47,246 nucleotides of DNA, taken from Nitrospinota bacterium. GTDB taxonomy: Bacteria > 2-12-FULL-45-22 > JACOWJ01. The DNA lies in the NCBI GenBank assembly GCA_016176845.1, contig JACOWJ010000003.1, positions 1 through 47,246 of the forward strand, written 5' to 3'. The notes beneath the pieces were generated by a model. The model saw only the letters and a program-made list of their open reading frames with translations, made no database searches and was not told the DNA's origin. Shown in pieces: positions 17,255 through 25,931 of the stretch (its first letter is position 1; every line of letters begins with the position of its first letter). The position numbers and the translations under genes are program-made.

Positions 17255-17440
17255 CACCCGAGCCCATGAAAATGGGTTACGGTGCTCCCTCTCCCCTTGG
17301 GGGAGAGGGTTGGGGTGAGGGGACATTTTCGTATCAAATTTTTGTTAGCACGAATAAGCGTTGGGACGGCTCATGGCAATGGAGGGGCGGGATTTATCCC
17401 GCCCGCCTCCATCCCAATGTTTTTCGCGCCTATAAATTTT
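17255..17440. repeat. Long dispersed repeat (copy A of three)
   Basis: Contains GCTCCCTCTCCCC, GGGGGAGAGGGTTGGGGTGA, TTTTCGTA, a GCACGAATAAGCGTTGGGAC segment, and GGGCGGGATTTATCCCGCCC followed by GCCTCCATCCCAA. Closely related copies are at 34987-35136 (same orientation) and 41741-41832 (opposite). It occupies part of the 17182-18048 gap. Confidence 0.8.
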
Positions 17441-17491
17441 TTCTTGCGAAAGGCTTCTTCGCTCTGATAGAATGGGGAAAAATTTGAACTT

Positions 17492-17565
17492 AGATTCCTC
17501 GCTTCGCTCGGAATGACAGATTGTGCAGCTGTCATTCCGAAGGAGCGATAGCGACTGAGGAATCT
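17492..17565. repeat. Dispersed palindromic repeat (AGATTCCTCGCTTCGCTCGG type)
   Basis: AGATTCCTCGCTTCGCTCGG plus AATGACAG pairs with CTGTCATTCCGAAGGAGCGA through ACTGAGGAATCT across a 9-nt loop. I recognise it as a common intergenic repeat in many bacterial genomes. A copy of the GGAAATTCC repeat (17567-17590, slightly degenerate) follows directly. Confidence 0.75.
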
Positions 17566-17639
17566 GAAAAATGGAAATCCTATACGTTAATTTATCGGGT
17601 TTAGGCCTGGAACGATCCATCGTAGAAGGGCTTGCGAAT

Positions 17640-17840
17640 GGGCTTCTTGAAAGCCTGAGGGTGTAGGCCGTTTCTTTAGAAAGGAAACCCCGGAGGCGAA
17701 GGGTTCGCCCCGGGTTGACGATCGGCTTCTTAAGGAAAAGCAGGGGCAGAAACGGACCCACCAGGGGTCCTTGTTGTGAGGGAGAAGTGGACACCTTGGG
17801 CAGGCATGGCTTGCTTGAAAAGGGTTGTAATGACGAAGGT
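17640..17840 (+). ncRNA. ssrS: Candidate 6S RNA
   Basis: The position between zapA and the 5-formyl-THF cyclo-ligase gene is the standard site of 6S RNA, which binds the RNA polymerase holoenzyme. The sequence supports a structured RNA. GCCTGAGGGTGT (17653-17664) pairs with ACACCTTGGGC (17791-17801) with one bulge. Inside lie a very strong hairpin (17688-17714, arms CCCGG-A-GGCGAA / TTCGCC-CCGGG) and a GGACCC/GGGTCC hairpin near 17755-17770. I could not derive the characteristic open central bubble, and the ends are estimates. A different structured RNA is possible. Confidence 0.42.
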
Positions 17841-18048
17841 TTAGGGATGGCCCGCTGAAGGGTTTTTCAGCCCGGCTTTCCTTATCGCGGATAGATCTCG
17901 GTATCCCATCTAAGCTCTCCCCAAAAGTCCCGAAGCTGGATCAGCTTACATCCAGAGGCTAGAGGGCCTTTCCTCTGGTCCTTCTCGTCTTTCTTTCCAT
18001 CGTTCCTCGCCCCACCAGCTCCTCGATGATATCCATGGGGTAAGAAAG

Positions 18049-18690
18049 GTGCGTTATCCTGCAGAGGAGGCCTTGCATACGGAAGATTCTATCGCTCTGC
18101 GGAAGGCACAAATCCGCCGAAGCATCCGGGATCAGAGGCTCACCTTGAGCGAAAATGAATGGCAGGTAAAGAGCGCCCTCATTCATCAGAGGCTCTTCGC
18201 TCAGCCGGAGTTTTCCAAGGCGGAAATCATCGCTTTCTATATGGCGATCGATGGGGAGGTGCGGACTCAGGAGATGGTTCGGGAAGCCTTGGGGCAGGGG
18301 AAGAAGGTCCTGATCCCTAAGCTGTACCGCGAAGCGGACCCCCTCCTGTTATCGGAGATCCGGGATATCGATGCTGAGCTGAAAAGAGGGCCGTGGGGGA
18401 TTTTGGAGCCCCGCGAGCAGTATCTCAGGCCGATCCCGCTCGCGGAGGTGGAGTTGATCATCGTCCCGGCCGTAGCCTTTGATGTCAAGGGAGGACGAGT
18501 AGGATTTGGGAAGGGGTATTACGACCGGATGTTGGCCCGTGCTGGAGGGTCTGTGAGGTTGATTGGACTGGCCTTTGAGTTTCAGGTCGTACCGGAAGTG
18601 CCGCAGCTGGCCCATGATATCTCCGTGCACAAGATCATCACCGAAGAGAGAGTTATTTGGTGCGGGTTAACGTTAGAAGTCTCGTTGTAG
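18049..18690 (+). CDS. 5-formyltetrahydrofolate cyclo-ligase
   Basis: A 213-residue ATP-dependent enzyme that converts 5-formyl-THF to 5,10-methenyl-THF in folate salvage. The N-terminal basic helix (LRKAQIRRSIRDQRLTL, about residues 17-33) and the hallmark nucleotide/substrate loop GFGKGYYDRML (153-163), with VPAVAFDVKGGRVG just before, identify it. The reading frame starts at GTG 18049; internal starts near the ALRKAQIR segment are possible since typical proteins begin about 15 residues later. The gene is part of the zapA-6S-cyclo-ligase-rny order. The last 50 bp run close to the rny GTG. Confidence 0.92.
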   Translation: MRYPAEEALHTEDSIALRKAQIRRSIRDQRLTLSENEWQVKSALIHQRLFAQPEFSKAEIIAFYMAIDGEVRTQEMVREALGQGKKVLIPKLYREADPLLLSEIRDIDAELKRGPWGILEPREQYLRPIPLAEVELIIVPAVAFDVKGGRVGFGKGYYDRMLARAGGSVRLIGLAFEFQVVPEVPQLAHDISVHKIITEERVIWCGLTLEVSL

Positions 18691-18716
18691 CACGAAATTG
18701 GGGGTGAAGACCAACA

Positions 18717-20285
18717 GTGGAATTTAACAGCGCCGTAGTTATCATTCTCATCATGGGATCGGTCGGTCTGGGGACACTCCTGGGCTATCTGGGGAGGAAA
18801 CGGTTGGCCGATGGAAAGGTCAAGGCCGCCGAAGAGATGGTCCGGGAGATCTTGGAGAATGCCAAGCGGGATGCCGAGGCCAAGAAGAAAGAGGCATTGC
18901 TTGAGGCCAAGGAGGGCATGTACCGGGCCAAAGCCCAATTTGAGGAGGAGACGCGGGAGAAAAGATCCGAGCTCCAGCGGATCGAGAAACGTTTAGGACA
19001 AAGAGAGGAAAACCTTGAGCGGAAGAGCGAGTGGTCAGAAAACAAAGAGCGCGAGATCCGGGAAAGAGAAAAGAAGCAGCAGGAACGGGAGTCCGATCTC
19101 AAACGGGCGGAGGCCAGATGCCAGGGCTTAATTGAGGAGGAGATGAAACGGCTGGAGGAGATCTCCGGGATGAGCTCTGCCGAGGCCAAGGAGGAGATCA
19201 AGGGCAAGCTGCTCGGTGAGGCGAAGAAGGAGTCGGCCAACCAGATCAAGAAGATTGTGGAGGATGCCAAAGAGAACGCAGAGAAAAGGGCCAAAGAGGT
19301 CATTAGCCTGGCGATCCAACGGTGTGCTGCCGATCATGTGGTCGAAACCACCGTTTCCGTGGTCGATCTCCCCAACGAGGAGATGAAAGGGAGAATCATC
19401 GGAAGAGAAGGTCGTAACATCCGGGCACTGGAGATCGCCACCGGCATCAACCTCATCATCGATGACACCCCTGAGGCGGTGATCCTATCGGGCTTCGATC
19501 CGATGAAGCGGGAGATCACCCGGTTGGCCCTCGAGAAGCTGATCACGGATGGACGGATCCATCCCGGCCGCATCGAGGAGGTGGTCAGCAAGGTCAAGAA
19601 GGAGATGGCCAACACGATCAAGGCAGAAGGGGAGCAGGCCGCCTTCGAGGCCGGAGTGGATGGCTTGCATCCGGAAGAGATCAAGCTCTTGGGCCGGTTG
19701 AAATATCGGACCAGTTATTCCCAGAACGTGCTTCAGCACTCCAAGGAGGTGGCTTATCTCTGTGGGATCATGGCGGCCGAGCTGAAGGCCGATGTCAAGC
19801 TGGCCAAACGGATGGGCCTGCTGCACGATATTGGGAAAGCCGTGGATCACCAGACCGAGGGCAGTCATACCCAGATCGGGGTGGAACTGGCCATGAAGTA
19901 TAACGAGCCCAAGATGGTCATCGACGCCATCGCGGCTCACCACGAAGACCTGGAGGCGAACTCGATCGAGGCCGTCCTGCTTCAGGCCGCCGATGCTCTT
20001 TCCGCAGCGCGCCCGGGGGCCAGACGGGAGATGCTGGAGAGTTACATCAAGCGGCTAGAAAAATTGGAGCAGATCGGGGACTCCTTCAAAGGAGTGGAGA
20101 AAGCCTATGCGATCCGAGCCGGGCGAGAGATCCGGGTCATCGTACAACCCGAGAAGATCAGCGATGCAGAGATCGTTTTCCTGGCCCAAGATATGGCCAA
20201 GAAGATCGAAGAGGAGTTAGACTACCCCGGCGAGATCAAGATCACGGTCATCCGGGAGACCCGCGTAGTGGAATATGCCAAATGA
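18717..20285 (+). CDS. rny: Ribonuclease Y
   Basis: A 522-residue membrane-anchored endoribonuclease that initiates mRNA decay. It has an N-terminal transmembrane helix (about 5-26), a long charged coiled coil (30-200), a KH RNA-binding domain with the IIGREGRN loop (227-234), and an HD phosphohydrolase domain with H341 and the H370-D371 pair ([11 protein letters not shown]). The start is GTG at 18717 behind GGGGGTGA. Its stop overlaps the next ATG (ATGA), and rny plus a TIGR00282 phosphoesterase is a recurrent pair in Gram-positive and deltaproteobacterial genomes. Confidence 0.97.
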   Translation: MEFNSAVVIILIMGSVGLGTLLGYLGRKRLADGKVKAAEEMVREILENAKRDAEAKKKEALLEAKEGMYRAKAQFEEETREKRSELQRIEKRLGQREENLERKSEWSENKEREIREREKKQQERESDLKRAEARCQGLIEEEMKRLEEISGMSSAEAKEEIKGKLLGEAKKESANQIKKIVEDAKENAEKRAKEVISLAIQRCAADHVVETTVSVVDLPNEEMKGRIIGREGRNIRALEIATGINLIIDDTPEAVILSGFDPMKREITRLALEKLITDGRIHPGRIEEVVSKVKKEMANTIKAEGEQAAFEAGVDGLHPEEIKLLGRLKYRTSYSQNVLQHSKEVAYLCGIMAAELKADVKLAKRMGLLHDIGKAVDHQTEGSHTQIGVELAMKYNEPKMVIDAIAAHHEDLEANSIEAVLLQAADALSAARPGARREMLESYIKRLEKLEQIGDSFKGVEKAYAIRAGREIRVIVQPEKISDAEIVFLAQDMAKKIEEELDYPGEIKITVIRETRVVEYAK

Positions 20286-21058
20286 GAATCTTGTTTATTG
20301 GCGATATCATGGGGAAAGCAGGGAGAAAGGCTGTCGAGGAGCAGCTTCCCATGTTGGTGGAGTCCTACCGGATCGACCTCTGCATCGCCAACTGTGAGAA
20401 CGCTGCCGGAGGATTCGGGGTGACCCCCGAGATCGCCGACCAGCTCTTCGAGATGGGGATTCAGGTCCTGACCTCCGGGAACCATATCTGGGATAAAAAG
20501 GAGATCCTACCCTATCTGGACCGGCAAAATCGGCTGCTGCGGCCGGCGAACTACCCGCCAGAGACCCCCGGCACAGGCAGCGTGGTCTGCGAGGCCTTGT
20601 CCGGGGAGAGGGTGGCCGTTCTCAATCTCCAGGGTCGGATCTTCATGGAGTGCATCGATTGCCCGTTCCAAGTGGCCGATCGGGAGCTCCCCCGGCTGAG
20701 AGCCCAGACCCGGGTGATCGTGGTGGATATGCATGCCGAGACCACCTCGGAGAAGTGTGCCATGGGTTGGCACCTGAATGGAAGGGTGAGCGCGGTGGTG
20801 GGCACGCATACCCACATCCCTACCGCCGACGAGATGATCCTTCCCGGAGGGACGGCTTATATCACCGACGTGGGAATGACGGGCCCGGTGGACTCGATCA
20901 TAGGAATTCAAAGGGAACCCGCCCTGCGCAGGTTCATTAACCGGATGCCTCAAAAATTTGATCCCGCCAAAGGCCCAGGCCAACTCCAGGCCGTCCTCCT
21001 AGAGATCGAGGCCGAGGCCGGCAGGGCCCAGGGGATCACCAGAGTGAGGATACCTTAA
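20282..21058 (+). CDS. TIGR00282/YmdB-family metallophosphoesterase
   Basis: A 258-residue calcineurin-like phosphoesterase. YmdB of Bacillus hydrolyses 2',3'-cyclic nucleotides and affects biofilm and RNA turnover. Metal-binding motifs in order: GDIMGKAGR (7-15), [10 protein letters not shown] (39-48), SGNHIWD (67-73), the HAETTSEK segment (about 153-160) and [10 protein letters not shown] (about 176-185). It is translationally coupled to rny by an ATGA overlap, which fits a shared role in RNA metabolism. The enzyme family is clear; the in vivo substrate is inferred from YmdB. Confidence 0.92.
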   Translation: MRILFIGDIMGKAGRKAVEEQLPMLVESYRIDLCIANCENAAGGFGVTPEIADQLFEMGIQVLTSGNHIWDKKEILPYLDRQNRLLRPANYPPETPGTGSVVCEALSGERVAVLNLQGRIFMECIDCPFQVADRELPRLRAQTRVIVVDMHAETTSEKCAMGWHLNGRVSAVVGTHTHIPTADEMILPGGTAYITDVGMTGPVDSIIGIQREPALRRFINRMPQKFDPAKGPGQLQAVLLEIEAEAGRAQGITRVRIP

Positions 21059-21061
21059 ACG

Positions 21062-21391
21062 ATGACAGGTTCTGGGATGTCGAACTTGCTCCATTTCATG
21101 GTCTTAATGGCCGTTATCTACCTGATCTTTTACTTCCTCTTGATTCGCCCCCAATCCAAGAAGCAGAAGCAGCACCAGGATATGCTCAACAACCTGCGGA
21201 AAGGGGACAAGGTCATCACCTCTGGGGGGATCTATGGGATTGTATCCAAGGTCAGGGAGGATGTGGTCGTCCTTCAGGTGGCGGAGAACGTGAAGATCGA
21301 GGTGGCCAAGAGCGGCATCGCTACCTTGAAGGAAAGGGGAGAGGATAAAAAGGTCGTGGGATTGAAGGGGGGAGGCGAGATAGAACGGTGA
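21062..21391 (+). CDS. yajC: Preprotein translocase subunit YajC
   Basis: A 109-residue single-pass inner-membrane protein of the SecDF-YajC complex that aids Sec-dependent export. The transmembrane helix (about 9-29, VLMAVIYLIFYFLLIRPQ) is followed by the signature RPQSKKQKQHQDMLNNLRKG and a small cytoplasmic SH3-like domain (GDKVITSGGIYGIV). ATG at 21062 lies 4 nt after the previous stop; a second ATG at 21077 is also possible. Its end overlaps the secD GTG by 4 bp. Confidence 0.95.
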   Translation: MTGSGMSNLLHFMVLMAVIYLIFYFLLIRPQSKKQKQHQDMLNNLRKGDKVITSGGIYGIVSKVREDVVVLQVAENVKIEVAKSGIATLKERGEDKKVVGLKGGGEIER

Positions 21392-22971
21392 AAGCGATTC
21401 TCAGGTCGAGACATTCTTGGAAGATCGGGTTGATCCTGGCCGCGATGGCATTATTCCTGGCCGCCTTCGTGAAGTATCAGATCAAGCTGGGCCTGGACCT
21501 CCAGGGAGGGATGCACCTGGTGCTGGATGTCGAGGCGCAGGAGGCCCTGAAGAACACGGTCGAGAAATATTCCGTTGAGCTCAAAGATACCCTGGACAGC
21601 CGGGAGATCGATTACGAAACCCTGCAGATGGATGGGGCCAACCGCTTACTCGTCCGGCTGTTGGATGCCAAGCAACTGCCCAAGCTCAGGGAGATCGTGG
21701 GAGAGTACGAGGTCTTCGAGGAGGCGGGCCAGAAGGACTCCCAGGTGACCTTCGTCTTGAGAAAGAAGGCCGCCGAGGAGATCCAGCACAATGCTATCGA
21801 GCAGGCCTTGGAGATCATCCGCAACCGGGTGGACCAGTTTGGCGTGGCCGAGCCGGTGATCCAGCGGGCCGGAAGCAACCGGATCGTGGTCCAGCTGCCG
21901 GGGATCGATAACCCTGAGAGGGCCATCAACCTGATCGGCAAGACGGCCCTCCTCGAGTTTAAGCTGGTGGATGAGGAGCAAGACTTGCAGAAGGCCCTGG
22001 AAGGTCAGCTCCCTCCTGATGGCGAGATCCTTTACGAAAAGGAGACGGACAGGGAGACCGGGAAGGTCATCAAAACCACTCCCTATCTGCTGAAAAAGCG
22101 GGCTCTGATGACGGGCGACGTCATCACCTCCGCTCAGGTGAACATCGACCCGCAGTACAACGAGCCCTACGTCACCATGAGCTTCAACAGCCGGGGGGGC
22201 AAGCTTTTCAGCCGCATCACAGGGGAGAACGTAGGCAAGCAGCTGGCCATCATCTTAGATAACAACATCTATTCGGCCCCCACGATCCAGGAGAAGATCC
22301 CCCATGGCCGGGCCCAGATCACCGGGCGCTTCACCATGGATGAGGCCAGGGACCTGGCGATCGTCCTGCGCTCGGGCGCCCTGCCGGCTCCCATCCAGAT
22401 CCAGGAGAGCCGGATCGTAGGCCCCTCCCTGGGGCAGGACTCCATCCGACAAGGGGTGACCGCTTCCATCTTGGGCGGGCTGTTGGTGGTGGGCTTTATG
22501 ATCCTTTACTACGGAGGCTCCGGACTGATTGCCAATCTGGCCCTGATCCTGAACATCGTGATCCTGTTGGGGGCCCTATCCTATTTTAGGGCGACCCTGA
22601 CCCTGCCGGGCATCGCCGGGATCATCCTCACCGTAGGTATGGCCGTGGATGCCAATGTCCTCATCTTCGAGCGGATCCGGGAGGAGCTGCGGACCGGACA
22701 GACGGTAAGGGCCGCCATCGACAATGGCTTCACCCGGGCCTGGTTGACCATCTTTGACGCCAACGTGACGACCATCATCGCGGCCGTGATCCTTTACCTG
22801 ATCGGAACGGGACCGGTGAGGGGCTTTGCCATCACGCTTAGCCTGGGCATCCTGATCAGCATGTTCACCGCAGTCTTCGTCGCCCGGGTGATCTTCGACT
22901 TGCGCCTGAGCCAGCGGAAACTGGAGCGGCTCAGCATCGGAATTTCTCTACCCGGAAGCAGCCGGCTTTGA
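21388..22971 (+). CDS. secD: Protein translocase subunit SecD
   Basis: A 527-residue RND-type membrane protein that uses the proton gradient to drive late export steps. It has TM1 (about 11-28), the D1 signature LGLDLQGGMHLVLDV (31-45), a large periplasmic P1 domain, and five C-terminal helices with the conserved GMAVDANVLIFERIREE. The GTG start overlaps the yajC stop. The protein ends normally (RKLERLSIGI plus seven residues), but no secF follows: the next gene is convergent and overlaps the secD end by 41 bp. SecF must be elsewhere, or has been lost by rearrangement. Confidence 0.95.
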   Translation: MKAILRSRHSWKIGLILAAMALFLAAFVKYQIKLGLDLQGGMHLVLDVEAQEALKNTVEKYSVELKDTLDSREIDYETLQMDGANRLLVRLLDAKQLPKLREIVGEYEVFEEAGQKDSQVTFVLRKKAAEEIQHNAIEQALEIIRNRVDQFGVAEPVIQRAGSNRIVVQLPGIDNPERAINLIGKTALLEFKLVDEEQDLQKALEGQLPPDGEILYEKETDRETGKVIKTTPYLLKKRALMTGDVITSAQVNIDPQYNEPYVTMSFNSRGGKLFSRITGENVGKQLAIILDNNIYSAPTIQEKIPHGRAQITGRFTMDEARDLAIVLRSGALPAPIQIQESRIVGPSLGQDSIRQGVTASILGGLLVVGFMILYYGGSGLIANLALILNIVILLGALSYFRATLTLPGIAGIILTVGMAVDANVLIFERIREELRTGQTVRAAIDNGFTRAWLTIFDANVTTIIAAVILYLIGTGPVRGFAITLSLGILISMFTAVFVARVIFDLRLSQRKLERLSIGISLPGSSRL

Positions 22972-23572
22972 GCTCCCGAACGAGCTCCTCCTCCGAGCGG
23001 ATCTCCCGCTCGAAAATGGTGACGCAACGACCCACCTCAGAGGCTGTATGGGCATCGCTTCCCCCAACGCCTCTGAGGTTCAACCGCTCACAGACCTCCA
23101 GGGCGAAATCGTTCTCGATGTCGCTGTTCTCCCCGTTGAGGACCTCCATCCCATCGACGTACCGGAAGATCTGCTCTTTACAGGCCTCTTCGATCGTGAG
23201 GGTGAGCCCCGGGATGGAGAACTCTTTGCCGGCGATGAAAGCTCCCCGGAAGGGATGAGAGGCCAGCATGATCCCTCCGCTATCGTCCACCATTTTCCTC
23301 AGCTTCTCCGGGGAGATGATCCCTTTGGGCTCCTCTCTCAGGCCAAAGACCAAGATATCTCCCTCCATCGAGGTGACCTCTATCCCCCCTAAAACCAGGA
23401 ATTGATGCTCCTGGCGCAGCCGTTGCAACTCCTGAAGATCCCAAAGCTTATCATGGTCAGTCAGACAAACCCCATCCAACCCGAGCCTCTTGGCCTCTTG
23501 AATCAGTTCTAATGGGTCCAAGGCGCTACAAGGAGAGGCGGGTTTGGTATGGATGTGTAAGTCGATCAGCAT
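22931..23572 (-). CDS. PHP-domain metal-dependent phosphoesterase
   Basis: A 213-residue polymerase-and-histidinol-phosphatase (PHP) domain protein. Metal ligands are visible as LIDLHIHTKPAS (start), CLTDHDKL, GGIEVTS, LASHPFRG and the terminal GGSDAHTASEVG. Related small PHP proteins act as phosphatases or nucleotide phosphodiesterases; the substrate here is unknown. ATG at 23572 is preferred over 23638 because AAGGGAGA sits just upstream and the domain starts there. Its 3' end overlaps the convergent secD gene by 41 bp, an unusual arrangement. Confidence 0.85.
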   Translation of the reverse strand: MLIDLHIHTKPASPCSALDPLELIQEAKRLGLDGVCLTDHDKLWDLQELQRLRQEHQFLVLGGIEVTSMEGDILVFGLREEPKGIISPEKLRKMVDDSGGIMLASHPFRGAFIAGKEFSIPGLTLTIEEACKEQIFRYVDGMEVLNGENSDIENDFALEVCERLNLRGVGGSDAHTASEVGRCVTIFEREIRSEEELVRELKAGCFRVEKFRC

Positions 23573-23678
23573 AAAAATCTCCCTTTCCACCACCGGAAGG
23601 ACAATACGCGGCCGTTTCGCTGGTTGGAAGTGTAACAAAAATGGGTTGGAAGATCAAGGGTCGGTTTCCCAGCTTTTA

Positions 23679-23751
23679 AATTAGGGGACAGGGGACAGGG
23701 GACAGGGTCCCAATAATCTGTACCTTAAAAATGGAAATTCCTATACGATTT
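23679..23751. repeat. GGGGACA heptanucleotide array joined to the GGAAATTCC repeat (long form, copy 4)
   Basis: Three GGGGACA units (7-nt period), then GGGTCCC, AATAATCTGTACC and the 25-bp AAAATGGAAATTCC element (23727-23751). The same composite, with a single GGGGACA unit, is at 2839-2898. Confidence 0.8.
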
Positions 23752-23758
23752 GAATTAG

Positions 23759-23850
23759 CTCGTAGCTCATAGCAAAGACGGGCCGGCTTTTTGCCTTTGC
23801 TATGAGCCATGAGCTTATTTAGCTGAAAATGGAAATTCCTATGCGATCAA
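23759..23850. repeat. GCTATGA fold-back plus GGAAATTCC repeat (copy 5)
   Basis: AGCTCATAGCAAAG on the left is complementary to CTTTGCTATGAGC on the right, and the right arm continues GCCATGAGCTT, again with a 7-nt period. The 25-bp AAAATGGAAATTCC unit follows at 23826-23850 and ends 2 bp before the polyferredoxin stop codon. Confidence 0.7.
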
Positions 23851-23852
23851 AG

Positions 23853-25628
23853 TTATAAAAATAACTGGTTTTCGGGGTTGCGGCTTTCTCCCACGCTGGT
23901 GATGGTGATGGCGGAGCGATCGGCCACCGGGCACTTGTGCTCGCAGATCCCACAGCCGATGCAGAGCTTGGGGTCCACCCGGGGCATTTTGATGGGACGG
24001 GGGGGGCCTCCTCTGCCGCTGGAGACGGCCTTTAGTTCGAAATAGATGGCCTTTTTCGGAGTCGGGCAGTGCTCCTCGCAGACGATGCATTCAATGCCAA
24101 AGGCGTAGGGAAGGCACCTGCCCGGGTCAATGAAGGCCAATCCGATCACCACCCTGGCCTTCTCCTCTTCCTTCAGTTCCCGGATCGCCCCGGTGGGGCA
24201 GACCTGGCCGCAGAGGGTACAGGAGTATTCGCAGTATCCCATTTTGGAGACCAGCCGCGGCGTCCAGATCCCCTCCGCTCCGGCCTCCCAGAGGGTGGGT
24301 TGGAGGCCGTTGGTCAGGCAAACCTTCAGGCACTCTCCGCAGCGGATACATCGGTTCAGGAACTCCCTTTCGGGCAAACTTCCCGGGGGCCGGATCAGCT
24401 GGGGTTGAGGGAGCCTGGCTGCCAGGCTGGGACGAACCAGGGCCGGCAAGGAGAGGCCAGCCAGGGCCGAGATGAGCAGGTGTCTTCGCTGCAGGTCTAA
24501 TCCCTGCGTGGGATGCCTCCAGGGCCAAGTGAGCCCGAAGTGGAGGGCCTGACGGGGGCAGCTCTCCTGACAGTTCAGGCAAAGCAGGCATTCCCCTCGC
24601 CTCCATTCCACGGCCGGATAGGGCCGAGCCCCTCCCTGGCAATCCTTCAGGCATTGGCTGCAGCCGTTGCACCGTTCGTCAGCCTGCAGCTGCCAAAGGC
24701 TGAAGCGGGAGAGCAGGCTCAGCAGGGCCCCCAGCGGGCAAAGCAGCCGGCACCAGAACCGTGGCCTCACCCGGTTCAGATAGAGGAGGGTGAGCAAGAC
24801 CAGGCTCAAGAACAGGCTCTGCTGGAAGTACGGTTGATGAAAGGAGAGGAACCGGGCCTTGAGCCAGGAGTAAAGTAGCTCTGAGGCCTGCTGGGGAGCT
24901 CCTCCGGTGGTCTCGTACAGGAAAGAGAAGAGGGAATGGAGGGCGTAATTGAGGGCCGGGAGGAGGCCCACGGATAGGGAGCGGATGAGCAGCGAGAAAG
25001 GGTCCAACAAGCCCAATAGCTGCAAAGAGAAGGCGGCAGCTACCAGCAGGCCCACCAAGAGGTAGACCTTGAAGGATTGCCCGGACGTGGAATTGGAGGC
25101 CTTTGCCCCCTGAAGCGGCAAGGCCTCCGTGCGTCGCCTTTCTTGGGGAGGCTGGGCTTGGGAGCTTTTGCCTCCTTGTCCCTTTGCTCCCTGCCGCCTC
25201 TGCTCAACGGTCGGCCCTCCCCTCCGGAGACTGCACAGATGATGGAGGCTCCCCAGGGGACAGATCCAACCACAAAAGAACCTTCCGCCCACGAGGGTGA
25301 GGGCGAGGAGGAGCACCGACCCGAAAAGGGCCGCGGGAAAGCCTGAGGGCAAGCCCCGAGAGGGCAGCAGGACGGCCAGAAGGGCCAATGGGTCGAGGTC
25401 CAAGAAGAGCTTGACCGGATACGGGATCTGATTGGTCCCCGCGTAGTCGGTCTTGATCAATAGGATCAAGAACAAGAGGAGAAAAGCCAGCTGAGTAACC
25501 CGGCGCAGGATTCGCACCCGGCTTGCTGGTAAGCGGGTTCCTGAGGGTAAACGGGAATTTGCTCGAATGCGGCATTTTTTTGCAAACCCGTTGATCTTAC
25601 TATAGATGTTCGGAGAAGGATTGGGCAT
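23853..25628 (-). CDS. NapH/NapG-like membrane polyferredoxin (fusion)
   Basis: A 591-residue protein that joins a NapH-like quinol-oxidising membrane part to a NapG-like soluble part. The N-terminal half has about five hydrophobic helices and the CGWICPLGSLHH and CRLLCPLGALLS motifs characteristic of NapH/NosR/CcoG-like proteins. Six [4Fe-4S]-type motifs follow (CNGCSQCLKDC, CLLCLNCQESCP, CIRCGECLKVC, CTLCGQVCP, CIVCEEHCP, CIGCGICEHKCP). Between the halves is a Tat-signal-like segment (QRRHLLISALAG, about residue 393), which is where a separate NapG would begin. A charged low-complexity insert lies near residues 135-190. No nitrate or nitrous-oxide reductase gene is nearby, so the electron acceptor is unknown. 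Confidence 0.85.
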   Translation of the reverse strand: MPNPSPNIYSKINGFAKKCRIRANSRLPSGTRLPASRVRILRRVTQLAFLLLFLILLIKTDYAGTNQIPYPVKLFLDLDPLALLAVLLPSRGLPSGFPAALFGSVLLLALTLVGGRFFCGWICPLGSLHHLCSLRRGGPTVEQRRQGAKGQGGKSSQAQPPQERRRTEALPLQGAKASNSTSGQSFKVYLLVGLLVAAAFSLQLLGLLDPFSLLIRSLSVGLLPALNYALHSLFSFLYETTGGAPQQASELLYSWLKARFLSFHQPYFQQSLFLSLVLLTLLYLNRVRPRFWCRLLCPLGALLSLLSRFSLWQLQADERCNGCSQCLKDCQGGARPYPAVEWRRGECLLCLNCQESCPRQALHFGLTWPWRHPTQGLDLQRRHLLISALAGLSLPALVRPSLAARLPQPQLIRPPGSLPEREFLNRCIRCGECLKVCLTNGLQPTLWEAGAEGIWTPRLVSKMGYCEYSCTLCGQVCPTGAIRELKEEEKARVVIGLAFIDPGRCLPYAFGIECIVCEEHCPTPKKAIYFELKAVSSGRGGPPRPIKMPRVDPKLCIGCGICEHKCPVADRSAITITSVGESRNPENQLFL

Positions 25629-25774
25629 TCGGTACTGCCAGGGCCGTAAAATAGGGGCACACCACGCCGTACCCCTACAGGCCTGGCGCAGCCTTCGTCA
25701 CAAGGATTTAACCGTTTATCCGGGAACCCCTCTTGCTCCTCCGCCTTTTCGGTCCGGGGAGGCCCTCCCGGGAG

Positions 25775-25893
25775 GTTTTAAGTTTTAAGTGGTTAAGCAT
25801 TAACAAGAAGGCCGAACACACGGCCCACAAGTCCTAAAACCTAAAACCTAAAACCTAAAACCTAAAACCTAAAACCTAAAACCTAAAACCTAG
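25775..25893. repeat. Heptanucleotide repeat with an 8.6-copy CCTAAAA array
   Basis: A short TTTTAAG left arm (25777-25790) precedes eight perfect CCTAAAA units plus CCTA at 25833-25892. It resembles a telomere-type repeat but lies in the middle of a bacterial segment between divergent genes. It is the same family as the fold-backs at 4138, 4840 and 5508. The remainder of 25629-25932 holds nothing else recognised. Confidence 0.9.
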
Positions 25894-25931
25894 GCGGCGT
25901 TGGAGGAAGCCCCGTTTCGGGGGAAAAGAGA

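Noticed and set aside
17209-17487. Small ORFs in the zapA to cyclo-ligase gap
   Set aside because: They are translations of dispersed repeats.
25833-25892. CRISPR array or telomere
   Set aside because: The CCTAAAA units are 7 nt and contiguous, with no spacers, so it is not CRISPR. It lies between intact genes in the middle of the segment, so it is not a telomere.
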